Below, in pieces: positions 51,109 to 60,328 of a DNA stretch of 64,000 nucleotides. The DNA lies in the NCBI GenBank assembly GCA_001725155.1, contig MEFP01000003.1, positions 1 to 64,000 of the forward strand. The letters are read 5' to 3'. This stretch comes from Lysobacteraceae bacterium SCN 69-320 (GTDB taxonomy: Bacteria > Pseudomonadota > Gammaproteobacteria > Xanthomonadales > Rhodanobacteraceae). The first letter of the stretch is position 1, and every line of letters begins with the position of its first letter. The notes below the pieces were generated by a model. The model did not search any database. It was not told where the DNA came from and was given only the letters and a program-made list of their open reading frames with translations. A program made the position numbers and the translations under genes.

Positions 51109-52616
51109 GCGGTGGTAGCGCTGCGGTCGCCTCGCTTGCGTTTTGGCGAGGCGTCCTGCAGCAGTTTTCGAACGCCCGCCAGGTCCAGCCATTCGGCCCA
51201 CTTCAAGCCAGGGAAGAGACTCGCCAATTCTTCGGCCGACCATGGCCTCATGTAGTCGGCTTCGTGTACGTCGGCATCGCCGCGCTCGTGCCCCACAAAC
51301 GCCCGTCGGCGCTCCCCGGAAAGCTGGGAAGCCTGGAGCGATTGAATGACCGTCTTTCGCAGACTGTGCACACCCAACCTTCCGTTCGCCCGCTGCGGCT
51401 TGACGGCCAGTTGCTTGAGGTAGTAGCCGAAGCCCTTCGAGATCGCGTTCCCCGAGCCCGCTTTGGAGTCAATGCGCATATCCGGAAACAGGCGTTCCGC
51501 ACCGCCGGCGCGCAGCGCCTCCACCCGTTCCCATAGGCCGAGCGCCACCAGGTCCGGATGCAAGGGAACGATGCGATGACTCGCCTCAGTTTTCAGCGAT
51601 TGGCCGTCGCTGTCGGTGGTCAGCCGCACGCACGGCAGGTCGCCTTCCTTGAAAAAGTCGCGCACATACAACTGGGCGATCTCGCCCACGCGGGCACCCG
51701 TGTATAACGCGATGACCACACCCCAGCGCACGTGCTCCCCACGAATGCGTTCCAGGTTGGCCGGTTCGAAAATCCGCTTCAACGTATCTACGCCGAAAGG
51801 CTCCCACTTGAATCCGGCGTGCCGGCGGGCGTCCTTCTCTTTCTTGCTCAGCACGACGACGCCTTTGACGGGGTTCGCGCCTTCGAACTTGCCCCGTCGG
51901 GAAAGAAAGACGAAGAGTTGCGCCGCGTGCGACACGCAGTTGCCCGCCGTGCGCTTGGTCATCGCTTTCTTCTTTCCAGCGGGCACGCGGGTGATGAGGT
52001 CATGCGCCCAATCGCCGGCCCGTTCCCGAGTGATGGACGCGACCGGCGTATTGGGTCCCAGGAAGGTTTTCAGGGACTCAAACGCCCGTGTGCGCTGGGA
52101 CCAGGTGTTCGGTTTGAGGCTCGGTGCCTCGGCCTCTTCGTACAAGCGAATGGCGTCGGCCAAGGAAAGCCGTGCCGGCTTCGCCGGCACCGCCACCGCT
52201 TGCCCCGTCGCGCCCCCCGGCCGCTGCGGCAACGCCTGGGCGAAGACAACGCCCAATGTCTGCATGGCCGCCAAGTGGTCCTCCGGCGTGCCGTCGGTGC
52301 GGACCTTGGTCGGGCGCAGCGTGAGTGGGTCGATGTCGATTTCATACCGCCGACGCCCATCGGCGTTTTCCGAAGCCACGATGGCTTCAATGCTCGGTGG
52401 CGGTTTCGGCATCGCTGCACCCCTCAACGCGGCGAAGGCCTGAGCGTAGTGCAGCGACAGGGCGCACGAATAGGCCTGGGCGGCTCGGTGGTCCGAGGTG
52501 CGCAGGCTGATTTTGATGATGGTTCGGCCTACGGCCGCGTGCAGGTCGGCGGGGACCTTCAGCCGGAAGTGATAGACGCCGAAACGGGAACGCAAGAGGT
52601 GATGAGCGATGCGCAT
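51105..52616 (-). CDS. int: Tyrosine-type site-specific integrase of island 2
   Basis: A 503-residue integrase homologous end to end to the one at 8308-9795. Catalytic residues: Arg in ALYTGARVGE (about 307), Lys/Arg in EASHRIVPLHP, HSLRKT (about 419), GHERGD and Tyr in EADYMRP (about 454). It starts 85 bases from the att core in tRNA-Gln. Paired GTGACCA repeats between start and core are probable arm sites. Confidence 0.93.
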   Translation of the reverse strand: MRIAHHLLRSRFGVYHFRLKVPADLHAAVGRTIIKISLRTSDHRAAQAYSCALSLHYAQAFAALRGAAMPKPPPSIEAIVASENADGRRRYEIDIDPLTLRPTKVRTDGTPEDHLAAMQTLGVVFAQALPQRPGGATGQAVAVPAKPARLSLADAIRLYEEAEAPSLKPNTWSQRTRAFESLKTFLGPNTPVASITRERAGDWAHDLITRVPAGKKKAMTKRTAGNCVSHAAQLFVFLSRRGKFEGANPVKGVVVLSKKEKDARRHAGFKWEPFGVDTLKRIFEPANLERIRGEHVRWGVVIALYTGARVGEIAQLYVRDFFKEGDLPCVRLTTDSDGQSLKTEASHRIVPLHPDLVALGLWERVEALRAGGAERLFPDMRIDSKAGSGNAISKGFGYYLKQLAVKPQRANGRLGVHSLRKTVIQSLQASQLSGERRRAFVGHERGDADVHEADYMRPWSAEELASLFPGLKWAEWLDLAGVRKLLQDASPKRKRGDRSATTA

Positions 52617-52627
52617 TGGGGCCTGAA

Positions 52628-52646
52628 GTGACCAAGCCGGTGACCA
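52628..52646 (+). repeat. Paired GTGACCA repeats, putative integrase arm sites at the right end of island 2
   Basis: GTGACCA at 52628-52634 and 52640-52646, 12 bases apart, between the integrase start and the att core. The same pair is found inside the left end (9964-9983). Confidence 0.5.
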
Positions 52647-52670
52647 CGCGCAACCAAGGCCCCAAAGAAA

Positions 52671-52694
52671 AAGCCCCTGTAAAAACAGGGGCTT
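52671..52694 (-). terminator. Rho-independent terminator of tRNA-Gln, carried by island 2
   Basis: A perfect 10-bp stem (AAGCCCCTGT / ACAGGGGCTT) with a 4-base loop, followed on the minus strand by TTTTTCTTTGG. It lies 7 bases from the tRNA 3' end but inside the island, so the element supplies the tRNA's terminator after integration. Confidence 0.8.
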
Positions 52695-52701
52695 ATCTTG
52701 G

Positions 52702-52719
52702 TGGCTGGGAGACTAGGAT
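52702..52719. other. att core: right end of island 2 within tRNA-Gln
   Basis: Eighteen bases identical to 9883-9900, made of the 3' acceptor strand, discriminator and CCA of the tRNA and part of its T arm. The tRNA gene stays intact. Confidence 0.85.
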
Positions 52720-52775
52720 TCGAACCTAGATAAACGGAGTCAGAGTCCGTTGTCCTACCGTTAGACGATCTCCCA
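52702..52775 (-). tRNA. tRNA-Gln (anticodon CTG)
   Basis: A 74-nt gene including encoded CCA. The acceptor stem is TGGGAGA/TCTCCCA, the anticodon stem ACGGA/TCCGT encloses a 7-base loop with CTG in the middle, and the T loop is GGTTCGAATCC. It is the integration target of both islands. It is followed on the minus strand by the island-borne terminator. Confidence 0.95.
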
Positions 52776-52847
52776 TCAACTTGTCGCAACGCGCGCTCTG
52801 ACCGGATGCGCGGTGCGTTCGGAGCATCCTGCTCCGTCGAGGCGCGA

Positions 52848-53240
52848 TTAGCGCTTCGAGAACTGCGTGGCGCGGCGGGCTTTGTGCAGGCCGACCTTCT
52901 TGCGTTCGACTTCGCGCGCGTCGCGGGTCATGAAACCGGCCTTGCGCAGCGGCGACTTGAGGCTTTCGTCGTATTCGGTCAGGGCGCGCGAGATGCCGAG
53001 ACGGATCGCGCCGGCCTGGCCGGTGGTGCCGCCGCCTTCAACGGTCACGAGGATGTCGAACTTCTCGGTGACGTTCAGCAGTTCCAGCGGCTGGCGCACG
53101 ATCATGCGGGCGGTTTCGCGACCGAAGAACGTGTCGAGGGTCTTGCCGTTCACCGTGATGTTGCCGCTGCCCGGACGCAGGAACACGCGAGCGGCGGAGG
53201 TCTTGCGACGGCCGGTGCCGTAATTCTGTTGCAGTGCCAT
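52848..53240 (-). CDS. rpsI: Ribosomal protein S9
   Basis: A 130-residue protein of normal length for bacterial S9. It has [15 protein letters not shown] near the start and the basic C-terminus [24 protein letters not shown], which reaches the ribosomal P site. It lies 20 bases behind rplM, the usual rplM-rpsI operon. Confidence 0.98.
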   Translation of the reverse strand: MALQQNYGTGRRKTSAARVFLRPGSGNITVNGKTLDTFFGRETARMIVRQPLELLNVTEKFDILVTVEGGGTTGQAGAIRLGISRALTEYDESLKSPLRKAGFMTRDAREVERKKVGLHKARRATQFSKR

Positions 53241-53260
53241 GTGCTCTATTCCTGCGGAAT

Positions 53261-53689
<429 letters not shown>

Positions 53690-53830
53690 GACAAGAAACC
53701 TTGTGCCAAATGGGGCAGGGAAAGGCGCGGGATGATAGCGGCAGATTCCCGAGGGCGCAAGCCCTGGGCCGCTGGGTCCGGCCTCGACCCGGCAGGCCGC
53801 CGGGGGGCGCGAATGCTAGCATGATCCGGC

Positions 53831-55102
53831 ATGTACGCCAGCCCCCCCGACCGATCTTCTGCAACCGATCTCGCCGAACTGTCCGACCAGTGCGTGCTCT
53901 GCGGACTGTGCCTGCCGGCCTGCCCCACCTATCGCGTGGCGCGCACGGAAGCGGAATCACCGCGCGGCCGCATCTCGCTGATCAAGGCCGTCGCCGAGGG
54001 CACGCTCGCGGCAGATGCCGGCAGCGCTGCCGCGCATCTCGATCATTGCCTGGGCTGTCTGTCCTGCGAGCGGGCCTGTCCGTCCGGCGTGCAGTACGGC
54101 CGCCTGCTGGGCCTGCATCGCGAACGCACCGCACCGGTACCGGATCGGCAGCAACGACTTCTTTATGCGTTGGTCGCCCGACCGCGCCTGTTGCGCGGAC
54201 TGGCCTGGCTGAGTCATTGCCTCGGCCTGTCGCACTGGCTCGCGCCGCTGGCGCGCCGCCGCCCTGCCGCAGGCGGCTGGCGGCGCTGGCTCGCGCAGAT
54301 ACCGCCGCTGCCGTCGACGGCCGGTCTGTCGCCGCCGCCGGCATCCGGCGAGCGCGGCCGCATCGGCCTGTTCCTCGGCTGCACGGCATCGGCTTTCGAT
54401 CGCGACACGCATGCCGCCGCGCGCCGGCTGCTGGTCGCGTTGGGCTACGTGGTCGTCGAACCCCGGGGGCAAGGCTGTTGCGGCGCGCTGGCCCAGCAGG
54501 CCGGACATCGCGAGGCCGCCGAATCCGTCGCCGCGTCGACGCGCCAGGCCTTCGTCGACTCAGGTGTCGCAACCGTGCTGATCTGCGCATCGGGCTGCTA
54601 TGCGGGCCTGCGCGATCTGGCGCTGTCCGGCAGCGGCATCGCGGTGCGCGAGATCGGCGAGTTCCTGGCCGCCGATACGCAGCTGGCCGCGCTGACCTTC
54701 GCGCCGTCGACGCGGCGCGCCGCCGTGCATCGCCCGTGTTCGCTGAACAATACGGTGCGCGCGGCGGCGGCGGTTCCGGCACTGCTCGCCCACATTCCCG
54801 GGCTCGAACTCGTCGAATTGCCCGAGCAGCCGCGTTGCTGCGGCGCCGGCGGCAGCCATTTCCTGCGCCACCCGGCGCAGGCCGACGCCCTGCGCGACGA
54901 ACGCCTCGACCCGCTGGAGAACAGCGGCGCGAGCCTGCTGCTGACCAGCAATATCGGCTGCCGCCTGCATCTGGCCAACGGCCTGCGCGAACGCGGACAT
55001 GCGGTCGAAGTGCTGCATCCGGTCACCTTGCTTGCGCGCCAGTTGAAAGCGCGCACCACGCCCCCCACCCCGCCGGTATCGCGCGATGCCGGCGCCCCGT
55101 GA
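53831..55102 (+). CDS. GlcF-like (Fe-S)-binding oxidoreductase subunit
   Basis: A 423-residue protein. Two 4Fe-4S clusters are encoded near the N-terminus: [12 protein letters not shown] and [12 protein letters not shown]. Two CCG domains follow, with [14 protein letters not shown] (about residue 215) and [13 protein letters not shown] (about 335). The make-up matches GlcF, the iron-sulfur subunit of glycolate oxidase, but glcD and glcE are not beside it, so the electron donor partner is unknown. It is followed closely by coq7. Confidence 0.8.
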   Translation: MYASPPDRSSATDLAELSDQCVLCGLCLPACPTYRVARTEAESPRGRISLIKAVAEGTLAADAGSAAAHLDHCLGCLSCERACPSGVQYGRLLGLHRERTAPVPDRQQRLLYALVARPRLLRGLAWLSHCLGLSHWLAPLARRRPAAGGWRRWLAQIPPLPSTAGLSPPPASGERGRIGLFLGCTASAFDRDTHAAARRLLVALGYVVVEPRGQGCCGALAQQAGHREAAESVAASTRQAFVDSGVATVLICASGCYAGLRDLALSGSGIAVREIGEFLAADTQLAALTFAPSTRRAAVHRPCSLNNTVRAAAAVPALLAHIPGLELVELPEQPRCCGAGGSHFLRHPAQADALRDERLDPLENSGASLLLTSNIGCRLHLANGLRERGHAVEVLHPVTLLARQLKARTTPPTPPVSRDAGAP

Positions 55103-55124
55103 TTTCCTCCTGCGAGATACGCTC

Positions 55125-55775
55125 ATGTTCACGCGCAACTACAGCCGCATCGACCGCATCCTCGATCAGTTCGAACACGCCCTCGGCACCTCGCTGGGCG
55201 CGCAGGCGCATGCGGCCAGGCCGAATCCGGCCGGCGACCTGCCGGCGGCCGAATTCGACGAGAACGAACGCCGCCGTGCCGCCGGCCTCATGCGCATCAA
55301 CCATACCGGCGAGGTCTGCGCCCAGGCACTGTATCTGGGCCAGGCAGCCGTCGCGCGCGACGCGGCCACGCGCACGCAGCTGCTCGACGCGGCACAGGAA
55401 GAGACCGACCACCTGTCCTGGTGCCACGACCGGCTGCAGGAGCTCGGCAGCCGCCCCAGCCTGTTCAACCCGCTCTGGTATGCCGGCGCCTACGCGCTCG
55501 GACTCGCCGCGGGACTCCGCGGCGACGGCTGGAATCTCGGCTTCGTCGTGGAGACCGAACGCCAGGTCGAAGCGCATCTGGATGAACATCTCGAGCGCAA
55601 CGGCCTGCCGGCCCAGGATGCACGCAGCCGCGCCATCGTCGCGGTCATGAAGGACGACGAAGTGCGCCATGCGGAACATGCGCTGGCCGCGGGCGCGCGC
55701 CTGCTGCCGCGGCCGATTCCGGATCTCATGCGCCTGGCGGCGTCGACGATGAAGGCGGTCGTCTACCGCCTCTGA
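55125..55775 (+). CDS. coq7: Coq7, demethoxyubiquinone hydroxylase
   Basis: A 216-residue diiron hydroxylase that adds the last hydroxyl group in ubiquinone synthesis. Iron ligands are visible in [42 protein letters not shown] and [15 protein letters not shown] 55125 opens with [13 protein letters not shown], the typical start. It acts at the inner membrane surface. Its gene is downstream of the GlcF-like gene, with 22 bases between them. Confidence 0.93.
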   Translation: MFTRNYSRIDRILDQFEHALGTSLGAQAHAARPNPAGDLPAAEFDENERRRAAGLMRINHTGEVCAQALYLGQAAVARDAATRTQLLDAAQEETDHLSWCHDRLQELGSRPSLFNPLWYAGAYALGLAAGLRGDGWNLGFVVETERQVEAHLDEHLERNGLPAQDARSRAIVAVMKDDEVRHAEHALAAGARLLPRPIPDLMRLAASTMKAVVYRL

Positions 55776-55783
55776 CGCGACCG

Positions 55784-55812
55784 GCGCGGGTCCGGCCGCA
55801 CCGGGCCCGCGC
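55784..55812. terminator. Probable bidirectional terminator between coq7 and the subtilase gene
   Basis: GCGCGGG (55784-55790) and CCCGCGC (55806-55812) form a GC-rich stem, with a further small stem inside. The two genes converge here. The T run is poor. Confidence 0.45.
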
Positions 55813-55814
55813 AC

Positions 55815-58373
55815 CTACGGCAGGCAGGTGTTGAACGTCGCGCGGAAGATGCGGTCGGGATTGGCGTTCGTCGCGAACGTGTTGCTGACATCGCTGCTGC
55901 GGCCGCTGGCCATGGCCTGCAGGCGCAGGCCGCTGCCGGGCGTATACAGAATCACATTGGAAAACGTGGCGACCCCGTTGACCGCCGTGACCGGGCCACC
56001 GCCGCTGACCGCGTCGGCGGTGCAGGTGGAGCGCACGAGCCGCACCTGGGTCGCGTTGTCGCTGGTCACGAGATTGCCCCCGTTGTCGAGCACGCGCACG
56101 GTGATGGTCGGCATGACCAGGCCGGCCTGGGTCGTCGCCGGCTGCTGGGCGAAGGCCAGCACGGTCGGCGCACCGGTGGTCACGCTGAACGCGGTGCTGT
56201 CGCTCGTGGGCAGACCGCCGCCGCTCGCGCGCAAGGTGTAGCCGCTGCCGCCGAGATTGATGCGCAGGTTGTTCCAGCTCGCCACGCCCTGCGCCAGCGC
56301 CGCACTGCCCCCGTTGCTGAGCACGGCGCTGCCGCCGTTGGGATCGTTGCCGAGCGCGATGCTCGCGGCGGCGAGCAGGCCGTTCGGCACGAGCAGACCC
56401 TCGTCGTCGAGGACGCGCACGCTGACGGCCGGCGTGATCGCCGCATTGACGGCGGTCGTGCCGGGCTGCTGCTGGAAAGCCAGCGCGGTTTCGCGCTGGA
56501 AGCGCAGGCGGCCGTAGCCGTACTGGTAGTCGCGGCCGCTCGTGCCGAGATCGTTGCTGCCGGTCGCGGCGAGACTGCGCAGCGGCGTCACGATCAGGGT
56601 GTCCAGCTGCGCCGCGCTGGTCGGCTTGCCGTTGCGCTGCATCAGCAGTGCGGCCATGCCGGCGACGTGCGGCGTCGCGGCCGAGGTGCCGGTGAAGCTC
56701 GTCGCCGGAATCGGATTGCTGCCGCCGGCGCCGTAGCTGACGGTGCTGACGTTGTCGAAACTCGCCAGATCCGGCTTGAGGTTCGGATCGCTGGCCGCCG
56801 TCGTCGACGGCAGGCCGCCACCGGCGGCCAGTACCGGACCTTCCGAACTGAACGACTCCTGCGGATTGCTGCCGGCCGTGGCCACGTTGATCGCCGCGAC
56901 GCTGAGCACGTTCGGCGAATCCGCCGGAAAGCTCAGGCTGCGTGCGTTCACGCGCGCGTCCAGCGGAATGTTCGCGAACACTTCGAGATTCTCGCGCGTC
57001 GTCGTGCCGGCGACGCGCGCGACGGCGACGCCGAACACCGCGCTGTTGGCCGGACAGCCGCTGGTCGTGCCGCTGGCCGTATAGACGATCTGTTCCTGCG
57101 GCGTCTGCCCGCTGCCGCCGCTCTGCGGCAGGGTCGACTGCGCGACCGGCAATGCTTCCCAGGCCGAGGCGCTCGCGCGCCGGTACAGGTAGAGGTCGTA
57201 GTTGCGGTTGGCGCCCGGCGAGACCCAGTTGTTCCAGTACAGGTCGACCGCGATCGTCTCGCCGGCCGGAATGCAGTAGGCCGAGCCGCTGCCGTTGCCG
57301 AACGGGTTGTAGACCGTGTTCCCGCCGGTCCAGGTATGGAAGCCGTTGCCGCCGGAGGAGACCGTGAACAGGCCGTCCCAATGCTGCTCGCGCTCGTTGC
57401 CGGCGGCATTGACGACGAGCACGCCGCGGTTGCGCGCCCAGCCGGCGGCCTCGGCGATCGACCCCGCCAGCGCCGTGCCGTCGCCTTTGCCGTCCAGCGG
57501 CGCGCCGAGCGAGGCAGAAATGATCTGCGCGCGCACCGTACCGGCCGAGCCGCCGCTGCTGGTCAGGTTGGCCGCGTCGAGGATCGCCCGGCGCCAGTCG
57601 CCGACCGTCACCGTGTCGTAGGCGCGGAAGTTCGCGCCGGGCGCGACGTCGTAGGCGATCTCGGTCGTCGCGTTGCCGTGCGGTACGGCCAGGCAGCCGA
57701 AGGTCGACGGCGAACAGCCCGGCGGCGCCGCGGCGAAGGTCTTGTAGTCGAGCAGGGTGATGCGCGCGCCCGGCGGCCAGTCCTGGCTGGACTGGAGCTG
57801 GCCGACTTTGTTGCCGACGTTGTTGAAGCTGTCGACCATCGCGATGACGATGCCGCTGCCGTCCAGCGCCGGCAGGTTGGTCTGCCAGAGATTGGCGCGG
57901 CCGGCCGCCACGCCTTCGCTGGTTCGGCTGCCGATCAGGGGCCGCACCAGGCGCGCCGGCACGATGCTGACGACGTCGCCGTCGCGGGCCAGGTCGTAGA
58001 GCCGATCGCGCGACAGGCTGGCCTCGATGCGGTCGGCGGTGAGCACGTTGCGCACCTCGGCCGCCGCCCGCGACAGCGCCTGCTCGGCACGCGCGAGTCC
58101 GGCGTCGGCGCGAAAACGCAACTCGACGAGCACGCGATCGTCCGCGGCCAGCGAGCCCGGCAGCCGCGCCGCCTCGCTGCCGGGCGCGGCGCGCAATTGC
58201 GCATGGATCTTGCGCGCGACCTCATCGCCGGTATCGGCCGGCGGCGCCGGCGCCTCGACACTGTCGGCCGGCAGTTCCAGCTTGAGCAGGGCATAGGGCG
58301 CGGCAACGGCGGGCGCGGCGGCGGTCAGCAGCAGCGCGGCACGGACAGTCACGGAAGCGATACGGAACGGCAT
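55815..58373 (-). CDS. Secreted subtilisin-like serine protease (S8)
   Basis: An 852-residue protein. A signal peptide is followed by an activation region of about 170 residues and the S8 domain, with Asp in GIVIAMVDSFNN, His in VPHGNATTE and Ser in FTGTSAATPHVAGMAAL (about residue 560). Repeats of Ig-like/invasin type (about 620-850: FQQQPGTTAVNAAITPAVSVRVLDDEG and a second copy) make up the C-terminal part. ATG 58373 is chosen because it opens the signal peptide. Such large subtilases are exported to the surface or medium in Lysobacterales. Confidence 0.88.
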   Translation of the reverse strand: MPFRIASVTVRAALLLTAAAPAVAAPYALLKLELPADSVEAPAPPADTGDEVARKIHAQLRAAPGSEAARLPGSLAADDRVLVELRFRADAGLARAEQALSRAAAEVRNVLTADRIEASLSRDRLYDLARDGDVVSIVPARLVRPLIGSRTSEGVAAGRANLWQTNLPALDGSGIVIAMVDSFNNVGNKVGQLQSSQDWPPGARITLLDYKTFAAAPPGCSPSTFGCLAVPHGNATTEIAYDVAPGANFRAYDTVTVGDWRRAILDAANLTSSGGSAGTVRAQIISASLGAPLDGKGDGTALAGSIAEAAGWARNRGVLVVNAAGNEREQHWDGLFTVSSGGNGFHTWTGGNTVYNPFGNGSGSAYCIPAGETIAVDLYWNNWVSPGANRNYDLYLYRRASASAWEALPVAQSTLPQSGGSGQTPQEQIVYTASGTTSGCPANSAVFGVAVARVAGTTTRENLEVFANIPLDARVNARSLSFPADSPNVLSVAAINVATAGSNPQESFSSEGPVLAAGGGLPSTTAASDPNLKPDLASFDNVSTVSYGAGGSNPIPATSFTGTSAATPHVAGMAALLMQRNGKPTSAAQLDTLIVTPLRSLAATGSNDLGTSGRDYQYGYGRLRFQRETALAFQQQPGTTAVNAAITPAVSVRVLDDEGLLVPNGLLAAASIALGNDPNGGSAVLSNGGSAALAQGVASWNNLRINLGGSGYTLRASGGGLPTSDSTAFSVTTGAPTVLAFAQQPATTQAGLVMPTITVRVLDNGGNLVTSDNATQVRLVRSTCTADAVSGGGPVTAVNGVATFSNVILYTPGSGLRLQAMASGRSSDVSNTFATNANPDRIFRATFNTCLP

Positions 58374-58484
58374 GGCGAGCGCACCGGCAGACGGAAAAGC
58401 GGGCGCGCCGATGCTAGCAGCCGGGCCGGCCGGCAACCGTTACGGCGGCGGCAGGTCGGGCCTGTTCCGTCCGCCGCAACGACA

Positions 58485-58509
58485 AACCCCGGCCTTGCGG
58501 GCCGGGGTT
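58485..58509 (-). terminator. Terminator of speD
   Basis: A perfect 10-bp stem AACCCCGGCC / GGCCGGGGTT with a 5-base loop, 26 bases after the speD stop. On the minus strand it is followed by a short T-rich tract (TTTGT). Confidence 0.65.
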
Positions 58510-58534
58510 CGGGGACTGCCGGGTGTTCGCGGCC

Positions 58535-59326
58535 TCAGCTGAGGTTGCGGCCGTGGAACAGTTCTTCGATCTCGTACTTGAGCTGCTGCTCGATGCGGAT
58601 GCGGTCCTTGAACGACAGATCCGAGGCATTGGCTTCGAACAGATAGGTGTCGAGCAGGAACTCCTTCACGTGCATCTTGGTGTGGAAGATGTTTTCCTGA
58701 TAGACGTTGACGTCGATCATCTCGTAGCGCTGCTTGATGCTCTTGGCCAGGTAGTCCTGGATCGAGTTGATCTTGTGGTCGATGTAGTGCTTCTTGCCCT
58801 TCACGTCGCGCGTGAAGCCGCGCACTCGGTAGTCCATCGTGACGATGTCCGACTCGAAGCTCTCGATCAGGTAGTTCAGCGCCTTCAGCGGCGAGATCAC
58901 GCCGCAGGTGGCCACGTCGATGTCCGCGCGGAACGTCGCGATGCCGTTGTGCGGATGCGTTTCCGGATAGGTGTGGACGGTGATGTGGCTCTTGTCCAGA
59001 TGCGCGACCACCGCATCGGAGATGACGTCCTTGCCCGCCTGCTTCTTGTCGATGATCGGCTGCTCGGAGATCAGGATCGTGACCGAAGCGCCCTGCGGGT
59101 CGTAGTCCTGCCGGGCGATGTTCAGGATGTTCGCGCCGATGATGTCGGCGACGTCGGTCAGGATCTGCGTCAGACGGTCGGCGTCGTACTGCTCGTCGAT
59201 GTACTCGATGTAGCGATCGCGCTGTTCCGGCGTCACCGCGTAACAGATATCGTAGATATTGAAGCTGAGCGCCTTGGTCAGGTTGTTGAAACCCTGGAGC
59301 TTCAGACGCGGGAGGGGCTTGACCAC
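58535..59326 (-). CDS. speD: S-adenosylmethionine decarboxylase proenzyme
   Basis: A 263-residue protein of the E. coli-type SpeD family. It cleaves itself before Ser in [16 protein letters not shown] to form the pyruvoyl cofactor, and provides decarboxylated SAM for spermidine synthesis. GTG 59326 is chosen from the family start ([15 protein letters not shown]). It is divergent from the Clp regulator gene, the usual neighbourhood in Xanthomonadales. Confidence 0.95.
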   Translation of the reverse strand: MVKPLPRLKLQGFNNLTKALSFNIYDICYAVTPEQRDRYIEYIDEQYDADRLTQILTDVADIIGANILNIARQDYDPQGASVTILISEQPIIDKKQAGKDVISDAVVAHLDKSHITVHTYPETHPHNGIATFRADIDVATCGVISPLKALNYLIESFESDIVTMDYRVRGFTRDVKGKKHYIDHKINSIQDYLAKSIKQRYEMIDVNVYQENIFHTKMHVKEFLLDTYLFEANASDLSFKDRIRIEQQLKYEIEELFHGRNLS

Positions 59327-59562
59327 GGCGTAATACCTCGCGCAGGCCGGGGTGGGGAGGAAAGGGCGCGGATTATGGACCATTCGGGTTACGGATTACA
59401 CCGCCGTCCCGGGATTCGTTAAGCCACGTCGCTTTCGACTAAGATGCATGTTCGCGCGGACCAGGGCTTCGGGGAGCCTTCCGCACTCGCAAGGGCCAGG
59501 ACAGGCCATGAACAGTCAGCCGCGGGGGCTTGCGGCTCGTAGAGGAATTGGGGCATCCGGGC

Positions 59563-60267
59563 ATGCAGAAAATCGCCGACTTTCGTTACAACCTGCAACA
59601 GGCCGTCAACAAGGTCCAGGCTCCGCCGATGCTGGTCCCCGACCGGCAGGCCATGGAGCGGTTCCTGGGCCAGTGCCACCGGCGGCGCTATCCGAGCAAG
59701 ACAGCCATCATCCGCCCGGGTGATTCGGCCAACATTCTTTATTACATCATCGACGGCTCGCTGACCGTCCTGACCGAGGACGAGGAAGGCCGCGAGCTGA
59801 TCCTGGCCTACATCAACCGCGGCGAGTTCATCGGCGAGATGGGCCTGTTCGTGGAAACCCCGCGACGCGAAGTCATGGTGCGCTCGCGCACGCCGGTCGA
59901 GCTCGCCGAGATCAGCTACGAGCGTCTGTTCCACCTGTTCGAGACCAGCCTGTCCTCGGAATGTCCCAAGATCCTGTTCGCGATCGGCTCGCAGCTGTCC
60001 AACCGCCTGCTGCACACCTCGCGCAAGGTCAGCCGTCTGGCCTTCATGGACGTGACGAGCCGCGTGGCCAAGACCTTGATCGACCTGACCGAAGAGCCGG
60101 ATGCGATGACCCATCCCAAGGGCAGCCAGATCCGCATCTCGCGCCAGGAAATCAGCCGCATCGTCGGCTGCTCGCGCGAAATGGTCGGCCGCGTGCTCAA
60201 GCAGCTCGAAGACCAGGGCATGATCACGGTAAGCGGCAAGACCATCGTCGTGCTCGGCACGCGCTGA
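59563..60267 (+). CDS. clp: Clp, CRP/FNR-family transcriptional regulator
   Basis: A 234-residue protein (245 if TTG 59530 is used). The cyclic-nucleotide-binding domain has IIRPGDSANILYYIIDGSLTVL and GEFIGEMGLF (residues about 45-120), and the winged helix ends with ISRQEISRIVGCSREMVGRVLKQLEDQG. In Xanthomonadales this protein (Clp) responds to c-di-GMP and controls exoenzymes and virulence genes. Its place between speD and trpC supports the identity. Confidence 0.9.
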   Translation: MQKIADFRYNLQQAVNKVQAPPMLVPDRQAMERFLGQCHRRRYPSKTAIIRPGDSANILYYIIDGSLTVLTEDEEGRELILAYINRGEFIGEMGLFVETPRREVMVRSRTPVELAEISYERLFHLFETSLSSECPKILFAIGSQLSNRLLHTSRKVSRLAFMDVTSRVAKTLIDLTEEPDAMTHPKGSQIRISRQEISRIVGCSREMVGRVLKQLEDQGMITVSGKTIVVLGTR

Positions 60268-60328
60268 GCCTGCCAACTGCGGTATCGCCGCGGCCGGCGC
60301 CACCGGCCGCGCTCCGCTCCCCGCACCG

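Larger units (their letters stand above)
9883..52719. mobile_element. Island 2: complete tRNA-Gln integrative mobilizable element, about 42.8 kb
   Basis: Bounded by two identical 18-bp direct repeats. The right one is the 3' end of the intact tRNA-Gln gene. It encodes an integrase (51105-52616), a MobA/MobL relaxase (46978-48588), a TraD-like protein and a putative oriT. No type IV secretion genes (VirB4, VirB6, VirD4 coupling protein) are visible, so transfer would need a helper element. GTGACCA repeats occur in pairs just inside both ends, which supports this pairing of boundaries. Cargo includes an SOS mutagenesis cassette, a Qat system, an Rhs toxin and several other defence-like genes. 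Confidence 0.8.

Noticed and set aside
46978-52616. Full conjugation system (ICE)
   Set aside because: Only relaxase, TraD-like and oriT-like parts are present. No VirB4, VirB6, VirD4 or pilus genes were found in island 2, so mobilizable element fits better.
52820-52836. Terminator after rpsI
   Set aside because: The small hairpin CGGAGCA-N3-TGCTCCG has no T run on the minus strand, so it cannot be called a terminator with confidence.
53701-57381. Long alternative frames over the GlcF-like, coq7 and subtilase genes
   Set aside because: They are out-of-frame shadows rich in Arg, Pro and Ala. The real frames carry complete catalytic and cofactor motifs.
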